The notes: a model not told the origin generated them from the letters alone. A stretch of 21,149 nucleotides of DNA from Gemmatimonadota bacterium (GCA_026706505.1 JAPOYQ010000256.1:1-21149), one strand, 5' to 3'. Numbered from the stretch's first letter, positions 1 through 7,993 are shown. Translations and numbers: made by a program.

Positions 1-102
1 GTCAATGGACATGCCCCGACGAATCAGGGCCACAATGCTGTCGTTGTGCGAATCGATGACTAAGGAGTCTTGGTGCAGGCGGCGGGCGGTTTGTTCGTCC
101 AT
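1..102 (-). CDS. M19 family membrane dipeptidase-like peptidase, N-terminus only
   Basis: Only the first 34 codons lie in the window; the gene runs off the left edge. The start ATG is at 102-100, and the translation begins MDEQTARRLHQDSLVIDSHN and continues with D. The segment VIDSHND matches the first metal-binding motif (H-x-D) of peptidase family M19, the zinc dipeptidases related to renal dipeptidase, which hydrolyse dipeptides and often D-containing dipeptides. The start lies 4 bases after the stop of the oxidoreductase gene, so it is almost certainly the third gene of the operon that begins with leucyl aminopeptidase. The family call rests on one motif plus peptidase context. The remaining metal ligands are outside the window. 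Confidence 0.7.
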   Translation of the reverse strand, partial: MDEQTARRLHQDSLVIDSHNDSIVALIRRGMSID

Positions 103-106
103 AGCT

Positions 107-1096
107 TTATCCGGCCATGTACTCGTCAAAGTCGATCACAACGCCTTGCTCCGACGAGGCTCCTAAGGCGTTGATCAGGCCCACCGTGGCTAGGTTGCGC
201 GGGCCGGAGAAGGACGGCTCCACGTCGTTGAGCACATAATCGCGGAAGCCGTCCAAGAGAACTTCCTCGGGATGGGGATTTTCGTCCATAGGTATGATCT
301 CGTCTGCATCGGCTCCAGGCCGCCGGATCGCCAAGCCGCCGGAGACCTCTTCGACCGTGCCCTTCTCGCAATCCAGCCGCCAGCTTGAGCCACCTTTATG
401 GGTAGCGAAGGTGCACTGAAAATTGAACGTGGTGCCGTTGTGGAACTCGATCCAGCCGTCGATGGCCGCGCCGCCGCTGTACGGACTCCAAGGCGGGTTG
501 AAGCTATGGCAAAAGAGCCGCTTGGGCTCGGAGTCGAGCAGGTGGCGCAATTGATCGAAGTCGTGGATGCCGCGCTCCCACAAGTAGGCGTGTAGGTCCG
601 CGCCCGAATGATGAACGCGCGGACGCCAGCCGTATTTGGTCATCAGGCCAAAGGAAGGCTGACCCAAGTCGCCGCTTTGCAGCAGGCGGCGGATGGTTAA
701 GACCGGCGGATAGTAGCGGGCGTTTTGAGTAACGGCGACTTTGAGGCCGCGCTCGCTCGCCTCAGCGACGATCTGCCGCGCTTGGCCGAGGTCTTTGGTA
801 AAGGGCTTTTCGACTAGTACATGCTTGCCGGCGCGGACCGCCTCTAAGCACTGGGCGGCGTGCAGGTCGGGCGGCGTAATGACCACCACGGCGTCGGCAT
901 CAACGGCTTGCAGGGCATCGGCGGGCGTAGAAAAACACGCCTCTTCGCCTAGGCCGGTAGTCTCCCGCGCCGTGGCGAGGTTTTCTTCATTAACATCGAC
1001 TAAGGCGACGGCTTCGAAGTCAGTGCGGTCGCGGAAGCGGTTCAAGGGCCAGCGGCCGCGGCCACCGGCCCCTACGTGAATTGTGCGAATAGTCAT
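107..1096 (-). CDS. Gfo/Idh/MocA family NAD(P)-dependent oxidoreductase
   Basis: This is a 329-aa protein read from ATG 1096, not from the upstream in-frame ATG at 1189. The 1096 start has a GGAG seven bases upstream and its ATGA overlaps the stop of the aminopeptidase gene by 4 bases. It also places the Rossmann strand right at the N-terminus (IRTIHVGAGGRG, residues 3-14). Family marks are D34 at the end of strand 2, the EKP motif (E96-K97-P98) with the catalytic-type lysine, and G-I-H-D-F-D (176-181) with the usual active-site His178. Members oxidise or reduce sugars, inositols and related polyols with NAD(P). The substrate cannot be read from the sequence. It sits between two peptidase genes and is probably co-transcribed with both, which does not obviously suggest a sugar substrate. 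Confidence 0.9.
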   Translation of the reverse strand: MTIRTIHVGAGGRGRWPLNRFRDRTDFEAVALVDVNEENLATARETTGLGEEACFSTPADALQAVDADAVVVITPPDLHAAQCLEAVRAGKHVLVEKPFTKDLGQARQIVAEASERGLKVAVTQNARYYPPVLTIRRLLQSGDLGQPSFGLMTKYGWRPRVHHSGADLHAYLWERGIHDFDQLRHLLDSEPKRLFCHSFNPPWSPYSGGAAIDGWIEFHNGTTFNFQCTFATHKGGSSWRLDCEKGTVEEVSGGLAIRRPGADADEIIPMDENPHPEEVLLDGFRDYVLNDVEPSFSGPRNLATVGLINALGASSEQGVVIDFDEYMAG

Positions 1097-2610
1097 GATG
1101 AGCTCCAATCGAGGGCAAGTTGAGTCAATAGGCGCACGCCGATGCCGACGCCGCCTCGCGGCACATAGGGTTTGGCCTTCGTGCACCAAGCAGTGCCGGC
1201 GATGTCGAGGTGCGCCCAGGAGTAGTCGGCGAATTCAGCCAAAAGCGCCGCAGCCGTGCTGGCACCGGCTGGCCGACCGCCTGAATTCTTCATGTCGGCG
1301 ATGTCGCTGTCGATCTGGTCGCGGTACTCGGGCCACAGCGGCAGACGCCAGAGCCGCTCGCCAGTCTGCTCCCCAGCGGCGAGCAGCCGATCCGCCAAGT
1401 CGTCGTCGTTGGCAAACAGGCCCGAAGCGTGATGCCCCAGCGCGATTACACAAGCGCCGGTGAGGGTCGCCAGATCGACGACCGCAGCCGGCTCGTAGCG
1501 GGTGGCGTAAGCGAGTGCATCGGCCAAGACGAGGCGGCCTTCGGCGTCTGTACTGACGATCTCGATGGTCTTACCCGCGAGGGTGCGCAACACATCGTCA
1601 GGGCGGAAGGCGGTGCTGGAAGGCATGTTCTCAGCAGCGGCGATCAGGCCGACGACCCGCCGCTTGAGACCGAGCGCGGCCACCGCCTGCATCGCGCCCA
1701 AGACGGCAGCGGCACCGGACATATCGGTCTTCATCGTGCGGATGCCTTCGACGGTCTTGAGCGAGAGGCCACCGCTATCGAAGGTGATACCCTTGCCGAC
1801 AAACACCAACGGTTTCCCTTGACGAGGGCCGTGTTCAAGGACGATAAAACGCGGCTTGTTGGCACTGCCCTGGCCAACGGCCACCAAGGCACCCATGCCT
1901 AGCTCGGCCAAGCCCTTTGCGCTGAAGACCCGGCAGCGCAGATCGTGGGTTTTGGCTAGGCGGCGGGCCGTGCGGGCCAAGTAGGCCGGTGTAACTTCGC
2001 CGCCAGGATGGTTGACCAAGTCGCGGGCGAGGCAAGTGGCCTCGGCGAGGGCGCGACCCCACCGAACTCCGCGCCGCGCCTCTCTGAGCTTAGTCGAGTC
2101 AAATTCTACGATGTGCAGCTTGGCCAGCGACTGCGGACGGGGGCGCGAGCGGTACTCGTCAAAGCGATAGGCTGCCAACAACGATGCTTCGGCCACAGCT
2201 TGAGCGGCCGGCTCGACGGGCAGATTGCCCGCGCCCGTGCCGTGCAGAATGGTGGCTGCGCTCTTGGCTCCCAAGCGGCCGAGGGTGCCAATGGCTGTAC
2301 CGGCGGCGCGGCGTGCCCTTTCGAGGTCAAAGCCCTCCTGCTCGCCCAAGCCGACGACAAGGACGCGCGGTGCTGGGATTTGGCCGTGCGTGTACAGCAG
2401 CAAGGTCTGGCCAGCCTTGCCCTCAAAGTCGCCTAGGTCAATCGCCGCCGAGATCTGACCTCCCAAAGCTTGATCAACCGCACCTGTAGCCCCGCCTGGG
2501 CGCGCTCCGGCAAAGAGGTTGACCACCAAAACATCCGCGTCCTGTTTTTGAATAGCTCCCTGTATTACTTTAATATCCATAACGTTGGTGGTTCGGTAGT
2601 AGGTGGTCAT
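1093..2610 (-). CDS. pepA: Leucyl aminopeptidase (cytosol aminopeptidase, M17)
   Basis: A 505-aa cytosolic dinuclear-metal aminopeptidase that removes N-terminal residues from peptides. The full M17 signature is visible when numbered from the longest start: K273 and D278 in GKGITFDSGG, K285, D296 in MKTDMSGAA, and D355, E357 and R359 in STDAEGRLVLADAL. These correspond to the metal ligands and catalytic Lys/Arg of E. coli PepA, although the usual Asn before TDAEGR is Ser here. The N-terminal domain is present, so the enzyme looks complete and active. The start is uncertain. The first ten codons lie inside a short TAACCAC-type repeat and neither start has a clear ribosome site. ATG 2580 (MDIKVIQGAI) matches the family N-terminus better and would give 495 aa. 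It heads a minus-strand operon with the oxidoreductase and the M19 peptidase. Confidence 0.95.
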   Translation of the reverse strand: MTTYYRTTNVMDIKVIQGAIQKQDADVLVVNLFAGARPGGATGAVDQALGGQISAAIDLGDFEGKAGQTLLLYTHGQIPAPRVLVVGLGEQEGFDLERARRAAGTAIGTLGRLGAKSAATILHGTGAGNLPVEPAAQAVAEASLLAAYRFDEYRSRPRPQSLAKLHIVEFDSTKLREARRGVRWGRALAEATCLARDLVNHPGGEVTPAYLARTARRLAKTHDLRCRVFSAKGLAELGMGALVAVGQGSANKPRFIVLEHGPRQGKPLVFVGKGITFDSGGLSLKTVEGIRTMKTDMSGAAAVLGAMQAVAALGLKRRVVGLIAAAENMPSSTAFRPDDVLRTLAGKTIEIVSTDAEGRLVLADALAYATRYEPAAVVDLATLTGACVIALGHHASGLFANDDDLADRLLAAGEQTGERLWRLPLWPEYRDQIDSDIADMKNSGGRPAGASTAAALLAEFADYSWAHLDIAGTAWCTKAKPYVPRGGVGIGVRLLTQLALDWSSS

Positions 2611-2631
2611 TAACCACTAACCACTATCCAT
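2608..2631. repeat. Short TAACCAC direct repeat at a divergent gene start
   Basis: Two tandem copies of the 7-mer TAACCAC (2611-2617 and 2618-2624) are followed by a decayed third copy, TATCCAT. On the left, GTAGTAGGTGGT (about 2596-2607) is an imperfect complement of this tract, so a small cruciform or hairpin could form over the proposed aminopeptidase start. The tract lies between divergent genes. Its role is unknown, and it may be simple-sequence noise. Confidence 0.4.
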
Positions 2632-2642
2632 ACTACTGTCAA

Positions 2643-2784
2643 GAATGCCGTGGACCTGTTTCTGATCCGCCACGGCGAGTCCACCAACAACGCGCTAATC
2701 GATAACCATATTACTTTTGAGGATGCCATGAACCTATTTCTGATCCGCCACGGCGAGTCCACCAACAATGCGCTGACCGATATT
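2643..2784 (+). repeat. Diverged tandem duplication of a gene start (78-bp period)
   Basis: The segment at about 2643-2705 recurs at 2721-2783 with a period of exactly 78 bases (26 codons). Over the matched stretch I count about seven differences, and all are transitions. Both copies encode L-F-L-I-R-H-G-E-S-T-N-N-A-L, the N-terminal strand and catalytic RHG motif of the histidine phosphatase. Copy 1 begins with GTG (2650) and copy 2 with ATG (2728). Homology stops after GCTnAnCGATA, where copy 2 runs into the rest of the enzyme and copy 1 runs into a short linker. The silent-looking divergence suggests a real old duplication, not an assembly error. Confidence 0.85.
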
Positions 2785-3441
2785 AGCCAGCGCGTCGCCG
2801 ATCCCGAATTGACCGCTAAAGGCCGAGTACAGGCCGAGCGGGTAGCTGCGTATCTAGCAGAGGGGTTGCACCTCACCCCGTCCGAGCGCGCAGAGGATCG
2901 GCCCTTTTTTGATCAGCTTTACTCCAGTCCAATGATACGCACCCTACACACGGCGCAAGCGATCGAACAGGCAATGGGGTATAGGTCGGAGATCTGGGTG
3001 GCTATTCACGAGATGGGCGGCATTTTCCTCGACCATGGCGGCGGGCGGGGAGTCGTTGGCTATCCCGGCCTGACGCGGGCGGAAATTGCCGCGCGTTTTC
3101 CCACCAGTGTCGCATCAGCGGAAGTCGGCGAAGACGGATGGTGGGACGCGGGCAAGGAAACGGATCAGCAGGCCCAGCACCGCGCTATCGGCGTAGCCGC
3201 AGACTTGCGAGCGCGGGCGGGGGAGAATACGCGCATCGGCTTCGTGACCCACGGCGGCTTTATGAGCCTGCTGCTTTCGGCCTTGGGCAACCAAGCAATG
3301 GACGACGGCTCCTATTACGGGCACGAGAACACGGCGATTACTCGCATTGAGCTCGCGCCCGGCACCACGCTTATCAGATATCTCAACCGCACCGAGCACC
3401 TGCCCGACGAGTTGCAGCGACTGGGGCATCCTAGTGTGTAA
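2728..3441 (+). CDS. Histidine phosphatase superfamily protein (phosphoglycerate mutase-like)
   Basis: A 238-aa protein of the branch-1 histidine phosphatase fold, with phosphohistidine chemistry acting on a phosphoester. The catalytic RHG lies at residues 7-9 (LFLIRHGES), followed by the typical second-strand segment YSSPMIRTLHTAQAI and the C-terminal THGGF carrying the second catalytic histidine. I chose ATG 2728 because GAGG lies five bases upstream and the RHG strand falls at the extreme N-terminus, as in the family. The frame is open upstream to GTG 2650, which would add a second redundant copy of the RHG segment (a 263-aa product). The substrate is unknown. The glcD gene follows 11-14 bases after the stop, so the two are probably co-transcribed. 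Confidence 0.9.
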   Translation: MNLFLIRHGESTNNALTDISQRVADPELTAKGRVQAERVAAYLAEGLHLTPSERAEDRPFFDQLYSSPMIRTLHTAQAIEQAMGYRSEIWVAIHEMGGIFLDHGGGRGVVGYPGLTRAEIAARFPTSVASAEVGEDGWWDAGKETDQQAQHRAIGVAADLRARAGENTRIGFVTHGGFMSLLLSALGNQAMDDGSYYGHENTAITRIELAPGTTLIRYLNRTEHLPDELQRLGHPSV

Positions 3442-3452
3442 AAGGGCACACC

Positions 3453-4835
3453 GTGATGGATCACGCCGCCCTGATAAGCGATCTCAGCGCCTTCCTGCAC
3501 CCAGACCAACTGTTGACCTCGGACGAGGATTGCAGCGTCTATGCCTTCGATGGGACCGCCCTGCTGCACCAGCGACCCGCGTGCGTGGCGTTGCCTGAGA
3601 GTCGGGAAGAGGTTGCCCAGCTCTTGGCCCTGTGCAACCAGCGCGGGGTGCCCGTGGTGCCGCGCGGCTCGGGCACTGGATTGGCCGGAGGATCGGTGCC
3701 CTCGCAAGGGGGGGTGGCGCTTTGCTTGGTCCGGCTCAACCAGATCCTAGAGCTAGACGCGGCCAACCTAGCCATAGTCGTCCAGCCGGGAGTCCTCACT
3801 CAACAAATCGCCGACGCGGCCCAAGCCGCTGGCCTGTTTTACCCCCCAGATCCCGGCTCTATCAAAATCTCGACTATCGGCGGCAATGTGGCCAACAATT
3901 CCGGCGGGCTGCGCGGATTAAAATACGGCGTGACGCGCGACTACGTGATGGGGCTGGAGGTGGTCCTAGCCGACGGGCAAGTTTTAGATACCGGCAACAA
4001 ATGCGTCAAGGACGTGGCCGGATTCACGCTCAAGGACCTTTTCATCGGCTCCGAGGGGATGCTCGGCGTCATTACCAAGATCACGCTGAAACTAGTCCCA
4101 GCACCCGCGAGCAAGAAGACCCTGCTCGGCCTCTACGACGAGATGACGCAGGCCGCGGCCACGGTCTCGGCGATTATCGCGCACAAAATCATCCCCTGTA
4201 CCCTCGAATTCCTCGACCGCACTACTATCGAATGCGTAGAAGCCCATGCCAACATTGGCCTGCCGACGGATTGCGAGGCCGTGCTGCTAATGGAAGTCGA
4301 TGGGCACCCAGCGCAGGTCGCCGAGCAGGCCGCCCAAATCGAGGCCATTGCTCGCGAGGGCGGTGCCCGCTCGGTGCGGCTGGCTGACTCAGAAGAAGAA
4401 GCCCAGCAACTCGCCGCGGCCCGGCGCACGGCCTTTAGCGCGCTGGCGCGATTAGCACCGACGGTCGTGCTAGAAGACGTCACCGTGCCGCGCAGCGAGC
4501 TAGCCACCATGGTCGCCTACGTACAGGAGGTCGGCCAGCGGCACCAAGTGCGGGTGGGGACCTTCGGCCACTTCGGCGACGGCAACCTGCATCCCACCTT
4601 CCTGTGCGACGAGCGCGATGCCGAGGAAATGGCCCGCGTCGAAAAAGCCATGGCCGAGGTTTTTGCCCACGCCGTGGAATTGGGTGGGACCATCACGGGC
4701 GAGCACGGAGTCGGCTTGGCCAAAAAGCCCTACTTGCCCGGGCAACTTGGGCCGGTGGGGCTGGAAATTCTCAAGCGGGTCAAGACCTCCTTCGACCCCA
4801 AGGGCATTTTAAACCCAGGGAACATGTTCGATTGA
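3453..4835 (+). CDS. glcD: FAD-linked 2-hydroxyacid dehydrogenase subunit (GlcD-type)
   Basis: A 460-aa flavoprotein of the glycolate oxidase GlcD / D-lactate dehydrogenase family, which oxidises a 2-hydroxyacid to the 2-oxoacid and passes electrons to the Fe-S partner. The PCMH-type FAD-binding domain covers roughly residues 35-215, with VVPRGSGTGLAGG, PPDPGS and the stretch GGNVANNSGGLRGLKYG. GSEGMLGVITK follows. The C-terminal FAD-oxidase domain ends with HFGDGNLHP and TGEHGVGLAKK, both typical of GlcD. Length is normal. The start is either GTG 3453 or the adjacent ATG 3456; AAAGGG at about 3442 could serve either. Its TGA overlaps the TTG start of glcF, which points to obligate co-expression. 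Glycolate versus D-lactate as substrate cannot be decided from sequence alone. Confidence 0.95.
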   Translation: MMDHAALISDLSAFLHPDQLLTSDEDCSVYAFDGTALLHQRPACVALPESREEVAQLLALCNQRGVPVVPRGSGTGLAGGSVPSQGGVALCLVRLNQILELDAANLAIVVQPGVLTQQIADAAQAAGLFYPPDPGSIKISTIGGNVANNSGGLRGLKYGVTRDYVMGLEVVLADGQVLDTGNKCVKDVAGFTLKDLFIGSEGMLGVITKITLKLVPAPASKKTLLGLYDEMTQAAATVSAIIAHKIIPCTLEFLDRTTIECVEAHANIGLPTDCEAVLLMEVDGHPAQVAEQAAQIEAIAREGGARSVRLADSEEEAQQLAAARRTAFSALARLAPTVVLEDVTVPRSELATMVAYVQEVGQRHQVRVGTFGHFGDGNLHPTFLCDERDAEEMARVEKAMAEVFAHAVELGGTITGEHGVGLAKKPYLPGQLGPVGLEILKRVKTSFDPKGILNPGNMFD

Positions 4836-6172
4836 GCGACGACGGCCTGAACTTGCTCCGAGACTTGGATTACTCGGTTCTCCAGCAGTGCATGCATTGC
4901 GGCATGTGCCTGCCGACCTGCCCGACGTACGACGCGACCCTGCACGAGCGCTCTTCGCCGAGGGGGCGAATCGCCATGATGCGGGCCATCGCCGATGGCG
5001 AATTGGCGGCGAGTAAGACCTTTGCCGAAGAAATGTACTTCTGCCTCGGCTGCCTCGCCTGTCAGACCGCGTGTCCGGCTGGCGTGGATTACGCCGCGCT
5101 ATTTGAAAATGCCCGCGCCGAAGTGGAGCGGCAGGGCTTGCTCGACGGCACCGTGCGGAATTTTGTGCGCCGTTGGATTCTCGGCTGGCTCTTTGCCAAA
5201 CAGACGCGCTTGCGGGCAGCGGCGCGCTTGCTGCGCTCATTCCAGCGCAGTGGCCTGCAAACGCTAGCGCGCCGCAGCGACCTCCTCAGACTGCTGCCCT
5301 TTGGCTTGGGGAATCTGGAGCCGCTGGCACCGCAGATTTCCCCGCGCTTTACCGACCAGTTGTATCGCCAAAGTTTGCAGCAGTCCAATCCGCCCACACC
5401 GCGCTACCGAGTCGCGCTGTTGGCCGGCTGCGTCCAAGACATATCCTTTGCCGAGGTAAACGCCGATACCATATGCGTCTTGCAGCACAACGGCTGCCAA
5501 GTGCTGCTGCCGGAAAGCCAAGCGTGTTGCGGTTCGCTGCACGCGCACAACGGCGCAGTCGAACAGGCGCGGCAGCAAGCGCGGCTCAACATCGACGCCT
5601 TTGACGCTGAAAACCTAGACGCAATCGTCGTCAACGCCGGCGGCTGCGGCTTGCACTGCAAGCACTACGACCGCTTGCTAGCCGACGACTCCACCTATGC
5701 GGAGCGGGCCGCTGTGTGGAGCGCAAAAGTAAAGGACGTCCACGAGTGGCTCGCCGACATCGGCTTGCGCCAGCCCCGCGCCGCAATGCCTTTACAACAA
5801 GTCGCCTACCACGAGTCGTGCCACCTCAAGCACGGGCAGCGGGTTTCAACAGCCCCGCAAGAGGTACTCCAAGCCGTGCCCAATTTGGAACTCGTGCCAC
5901 TGGTGGAAGCCGACTGGTGCTGCGGCAGCGCCGGCATCTACAACATCACCCAGCCCGAGCTGTCCATGCAGCTACTCGACCGCAAAATGGCGCACGTGTG
6001 CGCGACCGGCGCGACCGCAGTGGCCACGGGCAACACGGGCTGCGCCATCCAACTCCAGTACGGCGTCCGCCGCGCACAAGCCGCCGTGGACGTCGTCCAT
6101 CCCGTGTCGCTTTTGGCCGCAGCCTATCGCGCTGAAAACCAAGGAGAAACACAATGCAGCACTTTGGCCTAA
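4832..6172 (+). CDS. glcF: Fe-S subunit of glycolate/lactate oxidase (GlcF-type)
   Basis: A 446-aa electron-transfer subunit that pairs with GlcD. Read from TTG 4832, it has two 4Fe-4S motifs, C20-x2-C23-x2-C26-x3-C30 (CMHCGMCLPTCP) and C71-x2-C74-x2-C77-x3-C81 (CLGCLACQTACP). Two CCG (DUF224) domains follow, with ACCGSLH and WCCGSAG. The TTG start overlaps the glcD stop (TTGA), has AGGG about eleven bases upstream and gives the normal GlcF N-terminus. The much longer open frame back to 4604 is only a shadow inside glcD. The first internal ATG would cut into the first cysteine cluster. The 3' end overlaps the mutarotase gene by 19 bases. Confidence 0.93.
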   Translation: MSDDGLNLLRDLDYSVLQQCMHCGMCLPTCPTYDATLHERSSPRGRIAMMRAIADGELAASKTFAEEMYFCLGCLACQTACPAGVDYAALFENARAEVERQGLLDGTVRNFVRRWILGWLFAKQTRLRAAARLLRSFQRSGLQTLARRSDLLRLLPFGLGNLEPLAPQISPRFTDQLYRQSLQQSNPPTPRYRVALLAGCVQDISFAEVNADTICVLQHNGCQVLLPESQACCGSLHAHNGAVEQARQQARLNIDAFDAENLDAIVVNAGGCGLHCKHYDRLLADDSTYAERAAVWSAKVKDVHEWLADIGLRQPRAAMPLQQVAYHESCHLKHGQRVSTAPQEVLQAVPNLELVPLVEADWCCGSAGIYNITQPELSMQLLDRKMAHVCATGATAVATGNTGCAIQLQYGVRRAQAAVDVVHPVSLLAAAYRAENQGETQCSTLA

Positions 6173-6498
6173 CCATTGAGTTGAAGGACGATCCCGAACT
6201 GATCGCCCAGTACAAGGCATACCACGCCGATCCTTGGCCCGAGCCGCTTCAGGGCCTAGGCGAGGTCGGCATCACCGACATGAAAATTTTTCTCTTGGGC
6301 CAGCGGATGTTCATGTACATGACCGCCACCGACGAGTTTGATCCAGCCCGCGACTTCCCGCGCTACGTCGAGCAGAATCCCAAAGCGAAGGAATGGGACG
6401 AGCTGATGCGAACCTTTCAGCAGCAGGTGCCCGAGGCCAAAGAGGGTGAGTGGTGGGCCAATATGGAACTCGTGTTTGACTTGCAATTGCACGTGTGA
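6154..6498 (+). CDS. rhaM: L-rhamnose mutarotase family protein (DUF718)
   Basis: A 114-aa protein of the RhaM family, small alpha/beta-barrel enzymes that interconvert the alpha and beta anomers of L-rhamnose or related 6-deoxysugars. The Tyr/His pair corresponding to the E. coli RhaM active site is visible as Y20 and H24 in YKAYHADPWPE. The downstream GITDMKIFLLGQRMFMYM and the C-terminal W-W-A-N-M are also family features. A near-perfect AAGGAG lies eight bases before the ATG, inside glcF, and the genes overlap by 19 bases. Together with glcD/glcF it suggests a role in deoxysugar breakdown, where lactaldehyde and lactate arise, but no rhamnose isomerase, kinase or aldolase lies nearby. Confidence 0.88.
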   Translation: MQHFGLTIELKDDPELIAQYKAYHADPWPEPLQGLGEVGITDMKIFLLGQRMFMYMTATDEFDPARDFPRYVEQNPKAKEWDELMRTFQQQVPEAKEGEWWANMELVFDLQLHV

Positions 6499-6610
6499 GA
6501 GGCCATTCGGTAGTATTATATATGCTGCCGTACAGCAAGCATTGCAATTCGACGACTACCGGCGCTGAAGCCGTGTTCAAGCGACGAATGTTCGCGGAAA
6601 TGAGGAAAAA

Positions 6611-7954
6611 ATGAGCAACATCAACGCTTCTACTGGGTCAACGATCATTGAAGAAATTGATCGGTTGAAAAGGGAACTGGACAAATTGCGTCCATTGCCT
6701 GCTGACGTCGTGGGACGAATAGAACAAAAGCTTAGGCTTGATTCGAATTATCACTCCAATGCCATAGAAGGCAACAGCCTGACTCTCGGAGAAACGAGAA
6801 GCCTAATCCTCCATGGACTCACTGCCCACGGAAAGCCGATACGCGACTATCTAGACATCAAGGGGCATGATGAGGCGGCAAAGGCGATAGAGGATGCGGT
6901 TAAAAGAAACGAAGACCTCAACGAGGTCTTCATCCGCAATCTCCATAAAGTGTTGTTAAAGGAACCTTATGAAATCGACGCGATAACGCCAGAAGGACAG
7001 CCCACGAAACGGCTCATCTCCATTGGAGAATACAAAACACAGCCCAATAACGTGCGAACCTCTACCGGCGAGATATACTTCTATACACCACCGGAACAGG
7101 TGAAGCCGGTGATGAGCGATCTTATCGACTGGTACAGAAAGAACGAGAGCGAAGACGAACATCCCATTGTCATCGCTGCTACATTTCACTACCGCTTTGT
7201 CCGCATTCATCCTTTTGACGATGGGAACGGGCGCATGGCACGGCTTCTGATGAATATGATATTAATAAAGCACGGTTACACAGTGGCTATTATACCCATA
7301 GAGGATAGAGAGCAATACATCCAAACGTTAGAGCAGGCCGATAAGAGCGAAGACTTAACAGAGTTTATCGCTTACATTGCAAATTGTTGTGAATATACCC
7401 TGAATCTACATCTGAAAGCCGCCCGCGGCGAAGAGATTGAAGATGTGGAGGATATAGATAAAGAAATCGCGCTTTTCAAAAGTTCTTTGCAAAAGAGCAC
7501 GGGTGACACGATCGAAGCGAGAGAATATGCGTTCCAAGTACTGTATCCATTTTCTTTATATTTTCAAGAGAAACTCGAACAGTTTTCCAAATTGTTTAGA
7601 CGAAATACCACAGTTATTATTTCTTCTGTCACAGAAGCTAATAATCAAGTTTCTGCTTTTTATTTACCAAGAGATAATTATGAAGATTGGCCTGAAAACG
7701 CGACCTATATTTCTTCTGAGTTTATATATATTCTTAAGGAATTTCAAGGAAGACAGAGAGATTATACTTTGAGTATTAAAAATGAAGCAGACCCAAATGG
7801 TTGCGTCTGGAATTTTTCTATCAATCATCAAAGCTATAAAGAAGAATATACGGGCCGAGATATGAAGGAACTCAAGGAAATGTTTAACGAAATGATACGG
7901 AGCTTGATGAAAATGCTCTCGGAGAATCCTGACGACCGAGAAGTCGAGCGATGA
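6611..7954 (+). CDS. Fic/DOC family protein with built-in inhibitory motif
   Basis: A 447-aa Fic protein, a family that usually transfers AMP from ATP to hydroxyl side chains of target proteins. The catalytic loop HPFDDGNGRMAR (H200-R211) fits HPFx[D/E]GNGRxxR exactly. The N-terminal segment S49-N-A-I-E53-G54-N matches the class II inhibitory motif [S/T]xxxE[G/N], whose Glu occupies the ATP site, so the enzyme is probably self-inhibited. The flap stretch at about 152-162 (TGEIYFYTPPE) is also typical. Residues from about 275 to the end form a C-terminal extension I do not recognise, encoded by DNA that is clearly more AT-rich than the neighbouring genes (roughly 7500-7900). GAGG lies six bases before the ATG. 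It heads an accessory island with two MNT/HEPN pairs. Confidence 0.92.
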   Translation: MSNINASTGSTIIEEIDRLKRELDKLRPLPADVVGRIEQKLRLDSNYHSNAIEGNSLTLGETRSLILHGLTAHGKPIRDYLDIKGHDEAAKAIEDAVKRNEDLNEVFIRNLHKVLLKEPYEIDAITPEGQPTKRLISIGEYKTQPNNVRTSTGEIYFYTPPEQVKPVMSDLIDWYRKNESEDEHPIVIAATFHYRFVRIHPFDDGNGRMARLLMNMILIKHGYTVAIIPIEDREQYIQTLEQADKSEDLTEFIAYIANCCEYTLNLHLKAARGEEIEDVEDIDKEIALFKSSLQKSTGDTIEAREYAFQVLYPFSLYFQEKLEQFSKLFRRNTTVIISSVTEANNQVSAFYLPRDNYEDWPENATYISSEFIYILKEFQGRQRDYTLSIKNEADPNGCVWNFSINHQSYKEEYTGRDMKELKEMFNEMIRSLMKMLSENPDDREVER

Positions 7955-7993
7955 AAACGGATACAGACTATACATAGAAAGTCGAGAGTCCCC

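Noticed and set aside
3632..4387. 251-aa open frame in another frame inside glcD
   Set aside because: The Arg-rich translation is typical of an out-of-frame reading of GC-rich coding sequence, and glcD in the same place is unmistakable.
4604..4831. Upstream extension of the glcF frame
   Set aside because: It lies fully inside glcD, encodes an Arg-rich nonsense-like sequence, and would add 76 residues not found in GlcF.
6522..6614. 30-codon frame before the Fic gene, overlapping its ATG by ATGA
   Set aside because: The overlap is suggestive of coupling, but there is no ribosome site and no recognisable feature, and a frame this short arises easily by chance.
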